DNA of 64,000 nt from Bacillus sp. SD075 (lineage in GTDB: Bacteria; Bacillota; Bacilli; Bacillales; DSM-1321), in the NCBI RefSeq assembly GCF_017355165.1, contig NZ_JADILK010000004.1:1-64000 (forward strand). Direction: 5' to 3'. How positions within the stretch are numbered: the first letter of the stretch is position 1; every line of letters begins with the position of its first letter. The translations under genes were made by a program, and so were the position numbers. Under the pieces are notes generated by a model. It did no database searches. It saw nothing but the letters and a program-made list of their open reading frames with translations, and was not told the DNA's origin. Positions 1 to 8,917 of the stretch are shown here, piece after piece.

Positions 1-28
1 GAGGAGAGCCATGGAGGCTCTCCTTTCC
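1..28 (-). terminator. trp operon terminator (stem only; U-tract outside window)
   Basis: An inverted repeat, GGAGAGCC / GGCTCTCC with a 5-nt loop, lies directly after the trpA stop on the minus strand. The expected U-run would fall before position 1, so only the hairpin is visible. Confidence 0.6.
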
Positions 29-808
29 TTATTTTCGCACTAAGCCTTTGCTTGCTAGTATCAAGTCACTAATTTGATCTTCCTTACCTGTCTCGAAGCA
101 TTCGATGATCTTGCTGCCGACAATGACACCATCGCAGTATTGTATTGCATCACGGACATGATCTGGCGTCGATATGCCGAACCCAGCAAGAACAGGAACA
201 GGACTTATCTCTTTAACCTTCTTTAAATAGCCCCCAAGTTCTTCTCCAAAGGCGTCACGGGCACCTGTAATGCCTTTGACTGTAACTGCGTAGATAAATC
301 CCTCCGCACCTGCGGTAATCTCCGTGATACGTTCTTCCGAAGACGTGAGTGTCACAAGTCGGATAAGAACGATTCCTGCAGTTTTGATTGATGAAAAGAT
401 GGCTTCTTCCTCAATCGGTAAATCAGGGATGATGCACCCGGAAACCCCTGCTTGGAGACAGTCATTCGTAAACTCTTTAAGGCCATATGCCAAGATTGAA
501 TTTGTATAGCCCATTAAAATAATCGGGATAGTCACATCATTTTTGATCTCCATTACTTTTTTCAGGACATCTTTTAAAGTGGTGCCATTTTCCAAAGATC
601 GGATGCCAGCTTGTTGGATAACCGGTCCATCAGCGACAGGGTCAGAGAATGGTATACCTAGTTCCACAGCAGTCGCCCCGCTGTTTTCAAGGAAAAGAAG
701 CTGGCTTTTTAACCGTTCCAGCCCTCCATCTCCGGCCATTATATATGGTATGAATGCTTTCTCCTGCTTTGTTTGGCATTCTTCAAGTGCGTTTGCTAAT
801 TTATTCAT
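29..808 (-). CDS. trpA: tryptophan synthase alpha subunit
   Basis: TrpA cleaves indole-3-glycerol phosphate to indole and glyceraldehyde 3-phosphate and passes indole to TrpB in the alpha2beta2 complex. The 259-residue TIM-barrel protein carries the family signature ELGIPFSDP, and the catalytic pair Glu49 and Asp60 falls at the usual numbering. The ATG at 808 is preferred over the in-frame GTG at 814 because the GGGGGG ribosome-binding site is 8 nt from the ATG but only 2 nt from the GTG. It overlaps the end of trpB by 8 nt, which suggests translational coupling. It is the last gene of the operon. Confidence 0.97.
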   Translation of the reverse strand: MNKLANALEECQTKQEKAFIPYIMAGDGGLERLKSQLLFLENSGATAVELGIPFSDPVADGPVIQQAGIRSLENGTTLKDVLKKVMEIKNDVTIPIILMGYTNSILAYGLKEFTNDCLQAGVSGCIIPDLPIEEEAIFSSIKTAGIVLIRLVTLTSSEERITEITAGAEGFIYAVTVKGITGARDAFGEELGGYLKKVKEISPVPVLAGFGISTPDHVRDAIQYCDGVIVGSKIIECFETGKEDQISDLILASKGLVRK

Positions 809-2006
809 GTTCACTACCCCCCATCAAAGATTGGACCGTTTCAACATCCTTATCACCACGGCCGGACAGACAAATCACCAGTCCTGTTCCTTTCTCCATT
901 TCTTTGGCAAGCTTTAAACCGTAGGAAATGGCATGTGAACTTTCTAAAGCAGGGATGATCCCTTCCTCCCTTGAAAGCATCGCTAGAGCTTCCAAAGCTT
1001 CATCATCGGTTACGGAAGTATATTCCACCCGACTTGTATCTTTTAAATAACTATGTTCAGGCCCTACACCAGGATAATCCAGCCCTGCCGAAATTGAATG
1101 TGCCTCCTGGATCTGACCGTCCTCGTTCTGCAATACATACATAAATGCCCCGTGGAGCACCCCAGGTTTCCCTTTCGTCAAACTTGAAGCATGTAATGGT
1201 GTTTCAAGCCCATGCCCTGCCGCTTCCACTCCGTATAACTTTACAGTTTCATCCTCAATGAAGGGATAAAACATTCCCATTGCATTACTTCCTCCGCCTA
1301 TGCAAGCGACTACTGCATCCGGTAGGGAATGAACCGCCTCCGAATATTGACGCTTCGTTTCATTCCCTATCACACTTTGAAAATCACGTACAATAACGGG
1401 GAATGGATGCGGACCAAGAACGGACCCCATTATATAATGGGTGTCATCCACATTCGCCACCCAATATCGTAACGCCTCATTGACTGCATCCTTCAGTGTC
1501 CCGCTTCCTTGTGACACGGATATGACCTTTGCTCCCAAAAGCTCCATCCGGAATACATTCAATTTCTGCCTCCTGATATCTTCTTCTCCCATAAAGATGA
1601 TGCATTCCAACTTCAATAAAGCACACACAGTCGCCGTTGCAACACCATGCTGCCCTGCACCCGTTTCGGCAATCACCTTTTTCTTGCCCATTTTCTGTGT
1701 TAGCAAAGCCTGACCGATCGTATTATTTATTTTATGGGCTCCGGTATGATTCAAGTCTTCGCGCTTCAGATAAATATCTGCACCACCAGCTAGTCTCGTT
1801 AAGTTCTCCGCAAAATAAAGAGGTGTTTCCCGACCGATATATTGTTTCAGGTAATAACTTAGCTGCCTTTGGAATTCAGAATCATTTTTAGATTGTTCAT
1901 ATACTTCTTCAAGCTCTGTAATCGCCGCCATTAAAGTTTCCGGAACGAAACGGCCTCCATATGCTCCAAAGTGTCCAGTTTTATCAGGCTGTGTATAAGT
2001 GTTCAT
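801..2006 (-). CDS. trpB: tryptophan synthase beta subunit
   Basis: TrpB is the PLP enzyme that condenses indole with serine to give L-tryptophan. The 401-residue length is normal. The PLP lysine is Lys92 in [10 protein letters not shown], and the phosphate-binding glycine loop GGGSNAMG is present. It starts 4 nt after trpF and overlaps trpA, so the last three genes are tightly packed. The protein contains the conserved N-terminal GRFVPETL segment typical of the TrpB1 type rather than the stand-alone TrpB2 type. Confidence 0.97.
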   Translation of the reverse strand: MNTYTQPDKTGHFGAYGGRFVPETLMAAITELEEVYEQSKNDSEFQRQLSYYLKQYIGRETPLYFAENLTRLAGGADIYLKREDLNHTGAHKINNTIGQALLTQKMGKKKVIAETGAGQHGVATATVCALLKLECIIFMGEEDIRRQKLNVFRMELLGAKVISVSQGSGTLKDAVNEALRYWVANVDDTHYIMGSVLGPHPFPVIVRDFQSVIGNETKRQYSEAVHSLPDAVVACIGGGSNAMGMFYPFIEDETVKLYGVEAAGHGLETPLHASSLTKGKPGVLHGAFMYVLQNEDGQIQEAHSISAGLDYPGVGPEHSYLKDTSRVEYTSVTDDEALEALAMLSREEGIIPALESSHAISYGLKLAKEMEKGTGLVICLSGRGDKDVETVQSLMGGSEHE

Positions 2007-2010
2007 CTAT

Positions 2011-2625
2011 TCATTCCTCTTTTCCGGCTTTATATTTTGCCTCATTAATAAATGCTTTTATTTTTCCAGCATCTTTCAATCCGTTTGTTTCAACACCACT
2101 GGCTACGTCAACCGCGAATGGTGAAACGGCATTAATCGCTTTTCCGACATTTTCCGGAGTCAGCCCACCTGCTAGAATCAACTTCCCCAGTGGCAGCTCC
2201 ACTTTTCGGATCATTTCCCAATCCAAAGTCAATCCCTTTCCAGAAGAACTCTTAGGAAGATCAACTAATAGATAATCTGCTGGGTATTCATGAAGGTTTT
2301 CAAGGTCTTTCTCTGAATGGACGGCAAAGGCCTTGATCACCGGTAGGGGCATTCTGCGGGCGAAGCTGGCAGACTCGTTACCATGAAGCTGAATATAATC
2401 CAATCCTGCAATTTCAGCCATTTTTATCACTTCTTGTTCAGTTTGATTGGCAAACACTCCGACTTTTTTAACAGGTCCAGCTAGATTCGCTCCGAATTCT
2501 CCAACTATCTCTGGCTCAACCTTCCTGCTACTCTCGGCAAAAATGAAACCAATGAAGTCTGCCCCTGATCCAACAGCAGTCTGAGCGGCTGCCAATGTCT
2601 TTATCCCACAGATTTTCACTAACAT
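2011..2625 (-). CDS. trpF: phosphoribosylanthranilate isomerase
   Basis: TrpF performs the Amadori rearrangement of phosphoribosylanthranilate to CdRP, the third step after anthranilate. The 204-residue protein has the N-terminal KICGIK motif with the catalytic Cys6, a later LLVDLPKSSSGKG segment carrying the catalytic Asp, and a C-terminal phosphate loop around DVASGVE. AAGGAG precedes the ATG at 2625. It is a separate gene from trpC, as usual in Bacillaceae, unlike the fused enzyme of enterobacteria. Confidence 0.95.
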   Translation of the reverse strand: MLVKICGIKTLAAAQTAVGSGADFIGFIFAESSRKVEPEIVGEFGANLAGPVKKVGVFANQTEQEVIKMAEIAGLDYIQLHGNESASFARRMPLPVIKAFAVHSEKDLENLHEYPADYLLVDLPKSSSGKGLTLDWEMIRKVELPLGKLILAGGLTPENVGKAINAVSPFAVDVASGVETNGLKDAGKIKAFINEAKYKAGKEE

Positions 2626-2635
2626 ATTAATCTCC

Positions 2636-3412
2636 TTATATACTCATTTGCAGTTCGGCCATCGCTTGCGGAAGGTTTGCTGCAGTCATCAGTGTCTCCC
2701 CGACTAAAATCGCTTTTGCACCAGCTTCTTTCACACGCATCGCGTCTTCTTTTGTCTTGATTCCACTTTCACTGATAATGATATGGCGTTTTGGATCAAG
2801 TAACTTCGCCAGTCGTTCCGTTACAGCCAAATCCACTTGGAAGGTCTTTAAATTACGATTGTTAATCCCAATGAGCTCTGCATTCAGCTCGAGAGCCCGT
2901 TTCAGTTCGGCTTCATCATGGACTTCCGTCAATACTTCAAGTCCCTTCTTTTTTGCATATTGATATAATTCATGAAGGCGTCCTTCAGAAAGTGCAGCCA
3001 CAATCAATAGAATGATAGTGGCACCAGCTTGATGGGCGCGATCGATCTGGATTTCATCGATGATGAAATCTTTGCACAGCCTAGGAATCCGTATGGCCTC
3101 GCTTACGATTCTCAAATCCGCAATTGATCCTTTAAAGAAAACCTCATCCGTCAATACCGATATCGCCGCCGCTCCGGCCCTTTCATATGAAAGGGCCTGC
3201 TCGATCGGATTTACATTGATTTTAATGTCCCCCTTTGAAGGGGACGCCCGTTTTATTTCCGCGATAACCGCCATCGATTTCGCTGTTTTCAAATTTTCCA
3301 CCAAAGATGGTCTGACTATGTTGACCATTACCGAATCATCTAAGCCCCTTTCTTTTAATTTTGCGACTTCCACCTTTTTCTGTTCAATGATTTTCGTTAA
3401 GATATTTTCCAT
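2636..3412 (-). CDS. trpC: indole-3-glycerol phosphate synthase
   Basis: TrpC closes the indole ring of CdRP to make indole-3-glycerol phosphate. The 258-residue TIM barrel includes AEIKRASPSKGDI (catalytic lysine region), LIGINNRNLKTF and the C-terminal SESGIKTKEDA and AILVGETLM phosphate-binding segments. The start ATG overlaps the trpD stop by one base (TAATG), and a GGTGG ribosome-binding site lies within the end of trpD, indicating coupled translation. Confidence 0.96.
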   Translation of the reverse strand: MENILTKIIEQKKVEVAKLKERGLDDSVMVNIVRPSLVENLKTAKSMAVIAEIKRASPSKGDIKINVNPIEQALSYERAGAAAISVLTDEVFFKGSIADLRIVSEAIRIPRLCKDFIIDEIQIDRAHQAGATIILLIVAALSEGRLHELYQYAKKKGLEVLTEVHDEAELKRALELNAELIGINNRNLKTFQVDLAVTERLAKLLDPKRHIIISESGIKTKEDAMRVKEAGAKAILVGETLMTAANLPQAMAELQMSI

Positions 3413-4434
3413 TACATGACCACCTTATTTCGATTGCCATAAGCAATCAGATTTTCTAACTTTGCAAGAGCCGCTCCGCTATCAAGGCTTTCTTTGGCCA
3501 TGGAGATCCCTTTTTTGATCGTTGCTGCCGTACCATTTGCGTATAATCCCAATCCAGCATTCAATAAAACAGTATCACGATAGGCCCCTTTTTCCCCTTT
3601 GAGAAGCCTAAGCATGATATCGGCATTTTGTTTGGCGTCACCGCCGCGGATGGCATCATTTCCGTAAACCGGCAGATCCACCTCTTCGGGATGCAGCGTA
3701 AATGGGATAATATCCCCTTGCTCCAAAAGCACGAGTGAATTTTCACCCTGTAGGCTCGCTTCATCCATAAAACCGGCACCATTTATCACGACTGCACGTT
3801 TCCTGCCTAATTTATGTAGGACTTCCGCAAAAAGCTCGAGCATATCGCGTCGATTAATTCCCATTAATTGCGTGTCGAGTTGAACTGGATTTGTCAGAGG
3901 ACCGATGAGATTAAATATCGTCGGGATTTTCAGTTCTTTTCTCACTTTCATTATCCGTGCAATATTAGGGTGGACCGATGGGGCAAATAAGAATGTGATT
4001 CCATTTTCCTCCAACAGTTCTTTTAACATGTCAGGCTCCAGGTACAAATTAACACCTAATTCTTCCAATACATCCGCGCTGCCCGTTTTGCTTGAAATGC
4101 TACGGTTTCCATGTTTGGCAACTTTGACACCGGCACCAGCAAGCACGAATGCTGATGCTGTACTTATATTGAAGCTTTGCGACCCATCTCCTCCCGTTCC
4201 GCAATTATCCATTACATGAAGAGAGCTTGTTTGTACACTTCTCGCTTCTTTTCTCATGACTCTGACAAGGCTTGCTATTTCACCTGCCGTTTCCCCTTTG
4301 GATTTTAGGGCAATGATGAATGCTGCCATCTCGCTTTCGGTGATATCTTTAGAAAATAACAATTGGGCTGCTCTGCTCATCTCTTCTTCCGTCAATGTTT
4401 GACGCTCTGCTAACTTCGCTAAATACTCCTTCAC
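3412..4434 (-). CDS. trpD: anthranilate phosphoribosyltransferase
   Basis: TrpD transfers phosphoribosyl from PRPP to anthranilate. The 340-residue protein shows the PRPP and pyrophosphate-binding [14 protein letters not shown] motif near residue 80 and the [15 protein letters not shown] segment. Initiation is at GTG 4434, preceded by GGGGGAG with a 6-nt spacer. It is stand-alone and not fused to trpG. A 27-nt gap separates it from trpG, the widest gap within the operon, with no sign of an internal promoter. Confidence 0.96.
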   Translation of the reverse strand: MKEYLAKLAERQTLTEEEMSRAAQLLFSKDITESEMAAFIIALKSKGETAGEIASLVRVMRKEARSVQTSSLHVMDNCGTGGDGSQSFNISTASAFVLAGAGVKVAKHGNRSISSKTGSADVLEELGVNLYLEPDMLKELLEENGITFLFAPSVHPNIARIMKVRKELKIPTIFNLIGPLTNPVQLDTQLMGINRRDMLELFAEVLHKLGRKRAVVINGAGFMDEASLQGENSLVLLEQGDIIPFTLHPEEVDLPVYGNDAIRGGDAKQNADIMLRLLKGEKGAYRDTVLLNAGLGLYANGTAATIKKGISMAKESLDSGAALAKLENLIAYGNRNKVVM

Positions 4435-4461
4435 CGCTAACTCCCCCAGTCGTTTTTTGTT

Positions 4462-5067
4462 TTATAAGACGGATTGTTCCTTCTCTGATTGGAAGGTTCC
4501 CGCAATCTCATAAAATTGATGTAATAATTCCTTGCCGATTTTCGTCCCTATTGATTCAGGGTGGAACTGTAAACCGAAGAGCGGGAAATCTTGATGTTTC
4601 ATCGCCATGATCTCCCCATCATCCAGTGCTACTGCCGTCACAGTCAGTTCATCCGGCAGACTCGCCCTTTCAACTACAAGGGAATGATAACGCATTACCG
4701 GGAATTGTATCTCCTGTTTGGCAAATACACCTGTTCCATCATGTTCGATAACCGATGTTTTCCCATGCATGATTTGTTTCGCTCCAACCACATTCGCACC
4801 AAAAACTGCCCCAATGGCCTGATGCCCCAAACAAATGCCTAATAGTGGGACCTTCTCATAAAAGTTACGGATGATTTCCATACTGATACCAGCATCTTCC
4901 GGTCTGCCGGGTCCCGGGGAAATGACGATTGCCATTGGATTCAGTTCGTCAATTTCTGCAAGTGTGATTTCATCATTCCTTTTTACTATGATTTCTTTTT
5001 CCACTTCTCCTAAATATTGATAAAGGTTGTAAGTGAACGAGTCATAGTTATCAATTAATAAAATCAT
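4462..5067 (-). CDS. trpG: anthranilate synthase component II (glutamine amidotransferase)
   Basis: This class I amidotransferase supplies ammonia from glutamine to TrpE. The 201-residue protein has the nucleophile Cys79 in GICLGHQA and the His169/Glu171 pair in FHPES, so the catalytic triad is complete. The start overlaps the trpE stop by 4 nt (ATGA), which favours stoichiometric production. In B. subtilis the single trpG/pabA gene sits in the folate operon; its position here gives a dedicated trp copy. Whether it also serves folate synthesis cannot be told from this window. Confidence 0.94.
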   Translation of the reverse strand: MILLIDNYDSFTYNLYQYLGEVEKEIIVKRNDEITLAEIDELNPMAIVISPGPGRPEDAGISMEIIRNFYEKVPLLGICLGHQAIGAVFGANVVGAKQIMHGKTSVIEHDGTGVFAKQEIQFPVMRYHSLVVERASLPDELTVTAVALDDGEIMAMKHQDFPLFGLQFHPESIGTKIGKELLHQFYEIAGTFQSEKEQSVL

Positions 5068-6458
5068 TTTGTGTGAACCTCCATTAAAGCGCGTGCTTTA
5101 TTTTGTGTTTCTTCAAATTCCGTTTTTGGGTCTGAATCATATACAATTCCTGCGCCTGCCTGTACGTAGGCCTTGCCATCTTTAATGATCATCGTCCGAA
5201 TGGCTAAAGCCATATCAAGATCCCCACCAAAACCTATGAACCCTATCGAGCCCGAATACATCCCCCGTTTACAATTTTCCAGTTCATTGATCAGCTCCAT
5301 TGCCCTGATTTTAGGGGCACCAGAAACTGTCCCGGCCGGGAGGCAGACCGTCAGCGCATCTAAACTCGTGTATCCTTCCCTAAGCTTTCCGCTAACCTTC
5401 GAAGCGATATGCATGACATGCTGATATCTTTGAATTTCCATTTCCTCGGTAAGATGGATTGAACCGATTTCGCAAACCCTGCCAAGATCATTTCTACCCA
5501 AATCAACAAGCATCTTATGCTCGGCGAGTTCCTTTTCATCCATCAGCAGGCTTTTTTCGTAGCCCTTATCTTCTTCATCCGTTTTCCCTCTCGGCCGAGT
5601 GCCGGCAATTGGATTAACATGAACCATTCCTGATGAAACACTGATCAAACTCTCCGGGGACGATCCAATAATTGTATAATCACCAAATTCTATATAAAAC
5701 ATATAAGGAGAAGGGTTGGCTAATCGCAAACGACGGTAGGCATCGAAAGGCTCCCCATCGAAGTCCGCTTTAAACCTTTGTGATAAAACAACTTGGAACA
5801 CTTCACCGGCTACAATCGCCGCTTTAACTTCAAGGACCATTTTCTCGAATTCATCCTGACTGAAATTCGAATTGAATTCCAAATATTCCGACGATATTTC
5901 CTTTGGGGGCTTGCTTGCCTGATTGATGATTTCTTTCATTCCCAATATACTTTTTTCACTATTTTCTTCCGCAGTCAAAAGATGGATCTTCTGCAGAACA
6001 TGATCGAATATATACAGTTCTTTATAAAAAAGAAAATGAGCATCAGGCATTTGCAGGGAATCAGGAGGCACCGGACCTATATTTTCATATAGTCGAATGA
6101 TATCATAGCCCATATATCCGATTGCACCACCGTTAAAAGGCGGAAGATGTATGGGAGCCTCTCCTATTTCCACTAATAATTCGTTTTTTAGAAACTCGAT
6201 GATATTGATGTTCTTTACGATTTGGTCACCTGTTTCAGTGTTTTTCACATATACTTGGTCAGCAAGTGATGTCACCTCCATGTAAGGTTTTGAACCTAGA
6301 TAAGAGTAGCGGCCATTGTCATGATGCGAATTGGAACTTTCCAATAAAAACTTCTGGTCACCATCTAATTTCTGAAATATGGCAATGGGTGTGTGGATAT
6401 CCCCTTCAATTGTATCCATTTTGAAACGGAGTATTTTTTTTTCATCCAAATTATTCAT
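5064..6458 (-). CDS. trpE: anthranilate synthase component I
   Basis: TrpE converts chorismate to anthranilate, the committed and feedback-inhibited step. From ATG 6458 the protein is 464 residues. The LLESSNSH motif near residue 35 is the tryptophan allosteric site, and GTRPRGK, LVDLGRNDLGRV and AGAGIVYDSDP are chorismate-binding and Mg-binding segments. This start has a GGGAGG ribosome-binding site. The frame stays open upstream, with another ATG at 6539 close to GGAGG, but the spacing there (2 nt) is poor and the extra 27 residues are unlike the family. It is first in trpEGDCFBA, under the double T-box leader. Confidence 0.96.
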   Translation of the reverse strand: MNNLDEKKILRFKMDTIEGDIHTPIAIFQKLDGDQKFLLESSNSHHDNGRYSYLGSKPYMEVTSLADQVYVKNTETGDQIVKNINIIEFLKNELLVEIGEAPIHLPPFNGGAIGYMGYDIIRLYENIGPVPPDSLQMPDAHFLFYKELYIFDHVLQKIHLLTAEENSEKSILGMKEIINQASKPPKEISSEYLEFNSNFSQDEFEKMVLEVKAAIVAGEVFQVVLSQRFKADFDGEPFDAYRRLRLANPSPYMFYIEFGDYTIIGSSPESLISVSSGMVHVNPIAGTRPRGKTDEEDKGYEKSLLMDEKELAEHKMLVDLGRNDLGRVCEIGSIHLTEEMEIQRYQHVMHIASKVSGKLREGYTSLDALTVCLPAGTVSGAPKIRAMELINELENCKRGMYSGSIGFIGFGGDLDMALAIRTMIIKDGKAYVQAGAGIVYDSDPKTEFEETQNKARALMEVHTK

Positions 6459-6593
6459 CTCAATTCCCTCCCGATTCTTATGCAATCTAATAAACCCTCG
6501 AAGGGAAAACCTTTTTTGGCCAAGTGCCTGAGTTTTCATTTCCTCCGGATAATTTTTGACGTTTTCTCTAAAAGGTATATATATCGAAATCCC

Positions 6594-6830
6594 AATAAAA
6601 AAATCCCCTGCAAACACAAATATGTGTCTGCAGAGGACGGTATACCGCGGTGCCACCTCAAGTTGGAAAAACGAATCATTTTTCCCTCTCAAGCAAGAAT
6701 GAAAAATTCTTGCGATTACCCTTTAACGGTGGCAGCCGAGTTTCCCTACTTATTTCAAGAAACCACTCATAAGTCCATTCATCTTCTTATATCGTACCGG
6801 TTTCCACCTTTTCCGGCTCTCTGTGACGCA
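6594..6830 (-). promoter_or_regulatory. trp T-box riboswitch 2 (promoter-distal, next to trpE)
   Basis: This is a second complete tRNA-sensing leader. On the minus strand it shows the stem I AGAGAGCC element (6814-6821), a specifier loop GAA-UGG-ACU whose codon UGG (6775-6777) calls for tRNA-Trp, the T-box core GAGGTGGCACCGCGG (around 6646-6660), and an intrinsic terminator CTGCAGACACA / TTGTGTTTGCAG followed by a T-run. Uncharged tRNA-Trp should favour the antiterminator and allow trpE transcription. Confidence 0.92.
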
Positions 6831-6881
6831 TCTAAAAAGATTACTACTCTCAGTCATAGATTTAATTATCATTTCCATAAA

Positions 6882-7142
6882 AACGCAAAAAGGCCCCTCA
6901 TCCAAAGGACGAGGAACCCGTGGTACCACCTTAATTAGCTAAATTAGCTCACTTTACGGCATTTATATGCCTATCTCCATTAACGATGAGATAATCGCCA
7001 AAGCCTACTCCGTTGATCCGTTTCGGTTTGGGGCTCGGAAGTCCATTCGCTTAAATTCGTTCACCAGTTTTCAGCAACCACTGGCTCTCTGCAGAACATC
7101 ATTAAGGTACTCTTCTTCGTCACTGCCTTTATCTTTTTCTTG
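6882..7142 (-). promoter_or_regulatory. trp T-box riboswitch 1 (promoter-proximal)
   Basis: This is the first of two tandem T-boxes. It has AGAGAGCC (7083-7090), specifier codon UGG (7043-7045) in GAA-UGG-ACU, the T-box core AAGGTGGTACCACGG (6917-6931) and the terminator stem CCTCGTCC / GGATGAGG (6896-6914) followed by a T-run. The arrangement makes expression depend on two successive antitermination events by uncharged tRNA-Trp. Confidence 0.93.
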
Positions 7143-7148
7143 ATTATT

Positions 7149-7177
7149 ATGTTAAAACAATCTTTTCAGTAAGTCAA
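7149..7177 (-). promoter_or_regulatory. sigma-A promoter of the trp operon
   Basis: TTGACT (7172-7177) and TAACAT (7149-7154) are separated by 17 bp on the minus strand, just upstream of the first T-box. The predicted start is near 7142. Confidence 0.7.
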
Positions 7178-7208
7178 TGGAGTTTTCTAAAAATTATATT
7201 TTTATTTT

Positions 7209-7484
7209 TTAATTTTTCATTTTTATCCAGTCTCCGTCGTCGATTCCTTTTGCCTTCTTAATAACAAGATATGCTGAATAGGTGCTGACCGACTCAAACT
7301 CATCCGTATACTTTTTTTCATCCGCCTTACCAGGGACTATTTCCTTGAATCTTCGGTAAGCCTTCATAAATACATCCTTTTGTATTTTATTTTCATAAGC
7401 CTTTTCTACCGCTTCAAAGAATTTAATCACATCTACGAGTTCGTCAGTAGACCAATCAAGATCCATTGGATATTGATAATCCAT
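7209..7484 (-). CDS. yktA: UPF0223 family protein YktA
   Basis: This small acidic protein of 91 residues resembles B. subtilis YktA (UPF0223) along its length, including the N-terminal YQYPMDLDWS and the central YRRFKEIVPGKA segment. The family is alpha-helical by fold but has no assigned function. It lies between the trp promoter and the nitronate monooxygenase-like gene, on the same strand. An AAGGAG sequence precedes the ATG, although further away than usual, so the initiation signal is not strong. The neighbourhood (speA, yktA) matches B. subtilis. Confidence 0.88.
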   Translation of the reverse strand: MDYQYPMDLDWSTDELVDVIKFFEAVEKAYENKIQKDVFMKAYRRFKEIVPGKADEKKYTDEFESVSTYSAYLVIKKAKGIDDGDWIKMKN

Positions 7485-7541
7485 ACCCTATACACGCTCC
7501 TTCTAGATAGTTTTTCATGTTGTCCGGCAGACCATGCATCA

Positions 7542-8501
7542 TCAGTCTGCCCATTTTGAACGGATTGCTTCCGCCTGATCGATAATCCGACTGAATAATT
7601 CAGCAGTCGATGGTACATCATGAATCAGCCCCATCACTTGTCCAGCCCAGGCAAACCCTTCACCTTCGATACCATCATGGATATAGCGCTGATTCGCTTT
7701 GCCGCTTATGTAATTCTTCAATTGTTCATATCCGCCGTTTTCTTTTTCTATTTCAAGGATCTTATCGGTCCAGCTGTTTGCAATTACCCTGGCTGGTGCA
7801 CCAATGGACCGCTTGATGACAACGGTATCATTTTCTGTACCGGAAACCAAGGCATTTTTATATAATTCATGTGCATGAACACACTCCTTGACTGCTATGA
7901 ATCGTGTTCCCATCTCGATTCCTTCGGCACCAAGGGACAATGCTGCCATCAAACCGCGTCCATCGCCAAAACCGCCCGAGGCGATGACTGGAATTTTCAC
8001 AGAGTCCACGACTTGAGGAATTAACACAGAAGTCCCAATATCATCACGGCCTAAATGTCCTCCTCCTTCCTGACCAACTACCATCACTGCATCTGCCCCA
8101 AGCTGTTCAGCCTTCATTGCCTGTCTTTTTGCAGCAACAAGCACGAGTTTTTTCACCTGGGTGCCTTTGACATAATCAAGAAATGGTGCTGGGTTACCAC
8201 CTGTTACGGAAACAGCTGCGATATCCTCTTTCAAGGCAGCTTCCAGCATATGTTCATAAGGTCTTCCATGCTGACCGATTGCAAAGTTCACACCAAACGG
8301 TTTATCCGTCAATGATTTGGTTTTTCTAATTTCATCTATCAATTGTTCCGGGTTGGCCAAGGACATGGCCGTTACCTGCCCTAGCCCTCCTGCATTCGAA
8401 ACTGCTGCGGCCAGGTCTGCATATGCTAAATGGGCCAATCCCCCTTGTACGATTGGGTATTGAATACCTAACAAATCGGTCACACGCGTTTTCCACTTCA
8501 A
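7542..8501 (-). CDS. NPD/FabK-type flavin enzyme (nitronate monooxygenase or enoyl-ACP reductase-like)
   Basis: The FMN TIM-barrel protein starts with LGIQYPIVQGGLAHL, has VVGQEGGGHLGRD in the middle, and the phosphate-binding SGGFGDGRGL and LSLGAEGIEMGTRF near residue 200. These are hallmarks of the 2-nitropropane dioxygenase/FabK family. The physiological substrate cannot be told apart by sequence alone. I place the start at TTG 8501 (MKWKTRV...), 9 nt after AGGGAG; the ATG at 8522 has no ribosome-binding site and the ATG at 8510 abuts it. About 320 residues is normal. Confidence 0.88.
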   Translation of the reverse strand: MKWKTRVTDLLGIQYPIVQGGLAHLAYADLAAAVSNAGGLGQVTAMSLANPEQLIDEIRKTKSLTDKPFGVNFAIGQHGRPYEHMLEAALKEDIAAVSVTGGNPAPFLDYVKGTQVKKLVLVAAKRQAMKAEQLGADAVMVVGQEGGGHLGRDDIGTSVLIPQVVDSVKIPVIASGGFGDGRGLMAALSLGAEGIEMGTRFIAVKECVHAHELYKNALVSGTENDTVVIKRSIGAPARVIANSWTDKILEIEKENGGYEQLKNYISGKANQRYIHDGIEGEGFAWAGQVMGLIHDVPSTAELFSRIIDQAEAIRSKWAD

Positions 8502-8522
8502 ACTCCTCATCTCCCTTTTCAT

Positions 8523-8867
8523 TTTGGTGGTTTATTTATTTAGCTAAAATTCAAATCATTAGTTTCATTATGGCAAATATTGTTTACCCGTTCAATTTTT
8601 TAACTCATACATTCAATATTAATAAAAGAAGAATTCTTGAGTAAATCCAGTAAATACTAGGAAAATGGATATTTATAATCTGCCGATAATTTTATTGAGC
8701 CCCTTAACAACAAAGACATATGGAAATGGTTTAAGCAGGACATTAAAAGTCACTCTAGGCATTTATTATAAGACGTGCTATAATTCATATGTTTTATGTC
8801 TATCACAAGCTTACTATCCACACGAATGTAATCGGGGAAACATCCGAACGTAATAGAAAGGGAGTAT
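8523..8867. other. speA upstream region
   Basis: This 345-bp AT-rich gap separates the divergent flavoprotein gene and speA. The only clear signal is the extended -10 promoter at 8756-8784. I see no further coding sequence or structured RNA in it. Confidence 0.5.
8756..8784 (+). promoter_or_regulatory. extended -10 promoter for speA
   Basis: TATAAT (8779-8784) is preceded by TGC, giving an extended -10, with TAGGCA (8756-8761) at 17-bp spacing. The predicted start near 8791 leaves a leader of about 127 nt before speA. Confidence 0.6.
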
Positions 8868-8900
8868 ATGCTCCTAAACATTTCAAACCTATTTTACTGA
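8868..8900 (+). CDS. putative 10-codon leader peptide upstream of speA
   Basis: An AAAGGGAG ribosome-binding site precedes ATG 8868, which opens a frame encoding MLLNISNLFY and stops at 8898-8900. The next base begins the AAAGGGG ribosome-binding site of speA, so translation of this peptide would end on the speA initiation region. This may be a leader peptide coupling translation to speA, or chance. The spacing of 3 nt is short, and no conservation data were available. Confidence 0.3.
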   Translation: MLLNISNLFY

Positions 8901-8917
8901 AAAGGGGCCACAAAGAA

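Noticed and set aside
1441-1713. Plus-strand open frames across the trp operon, for example 1441-1713 and 3905-4219
   Set aside because: They are antisense shadows of conserved trp genes with no initiation signals.
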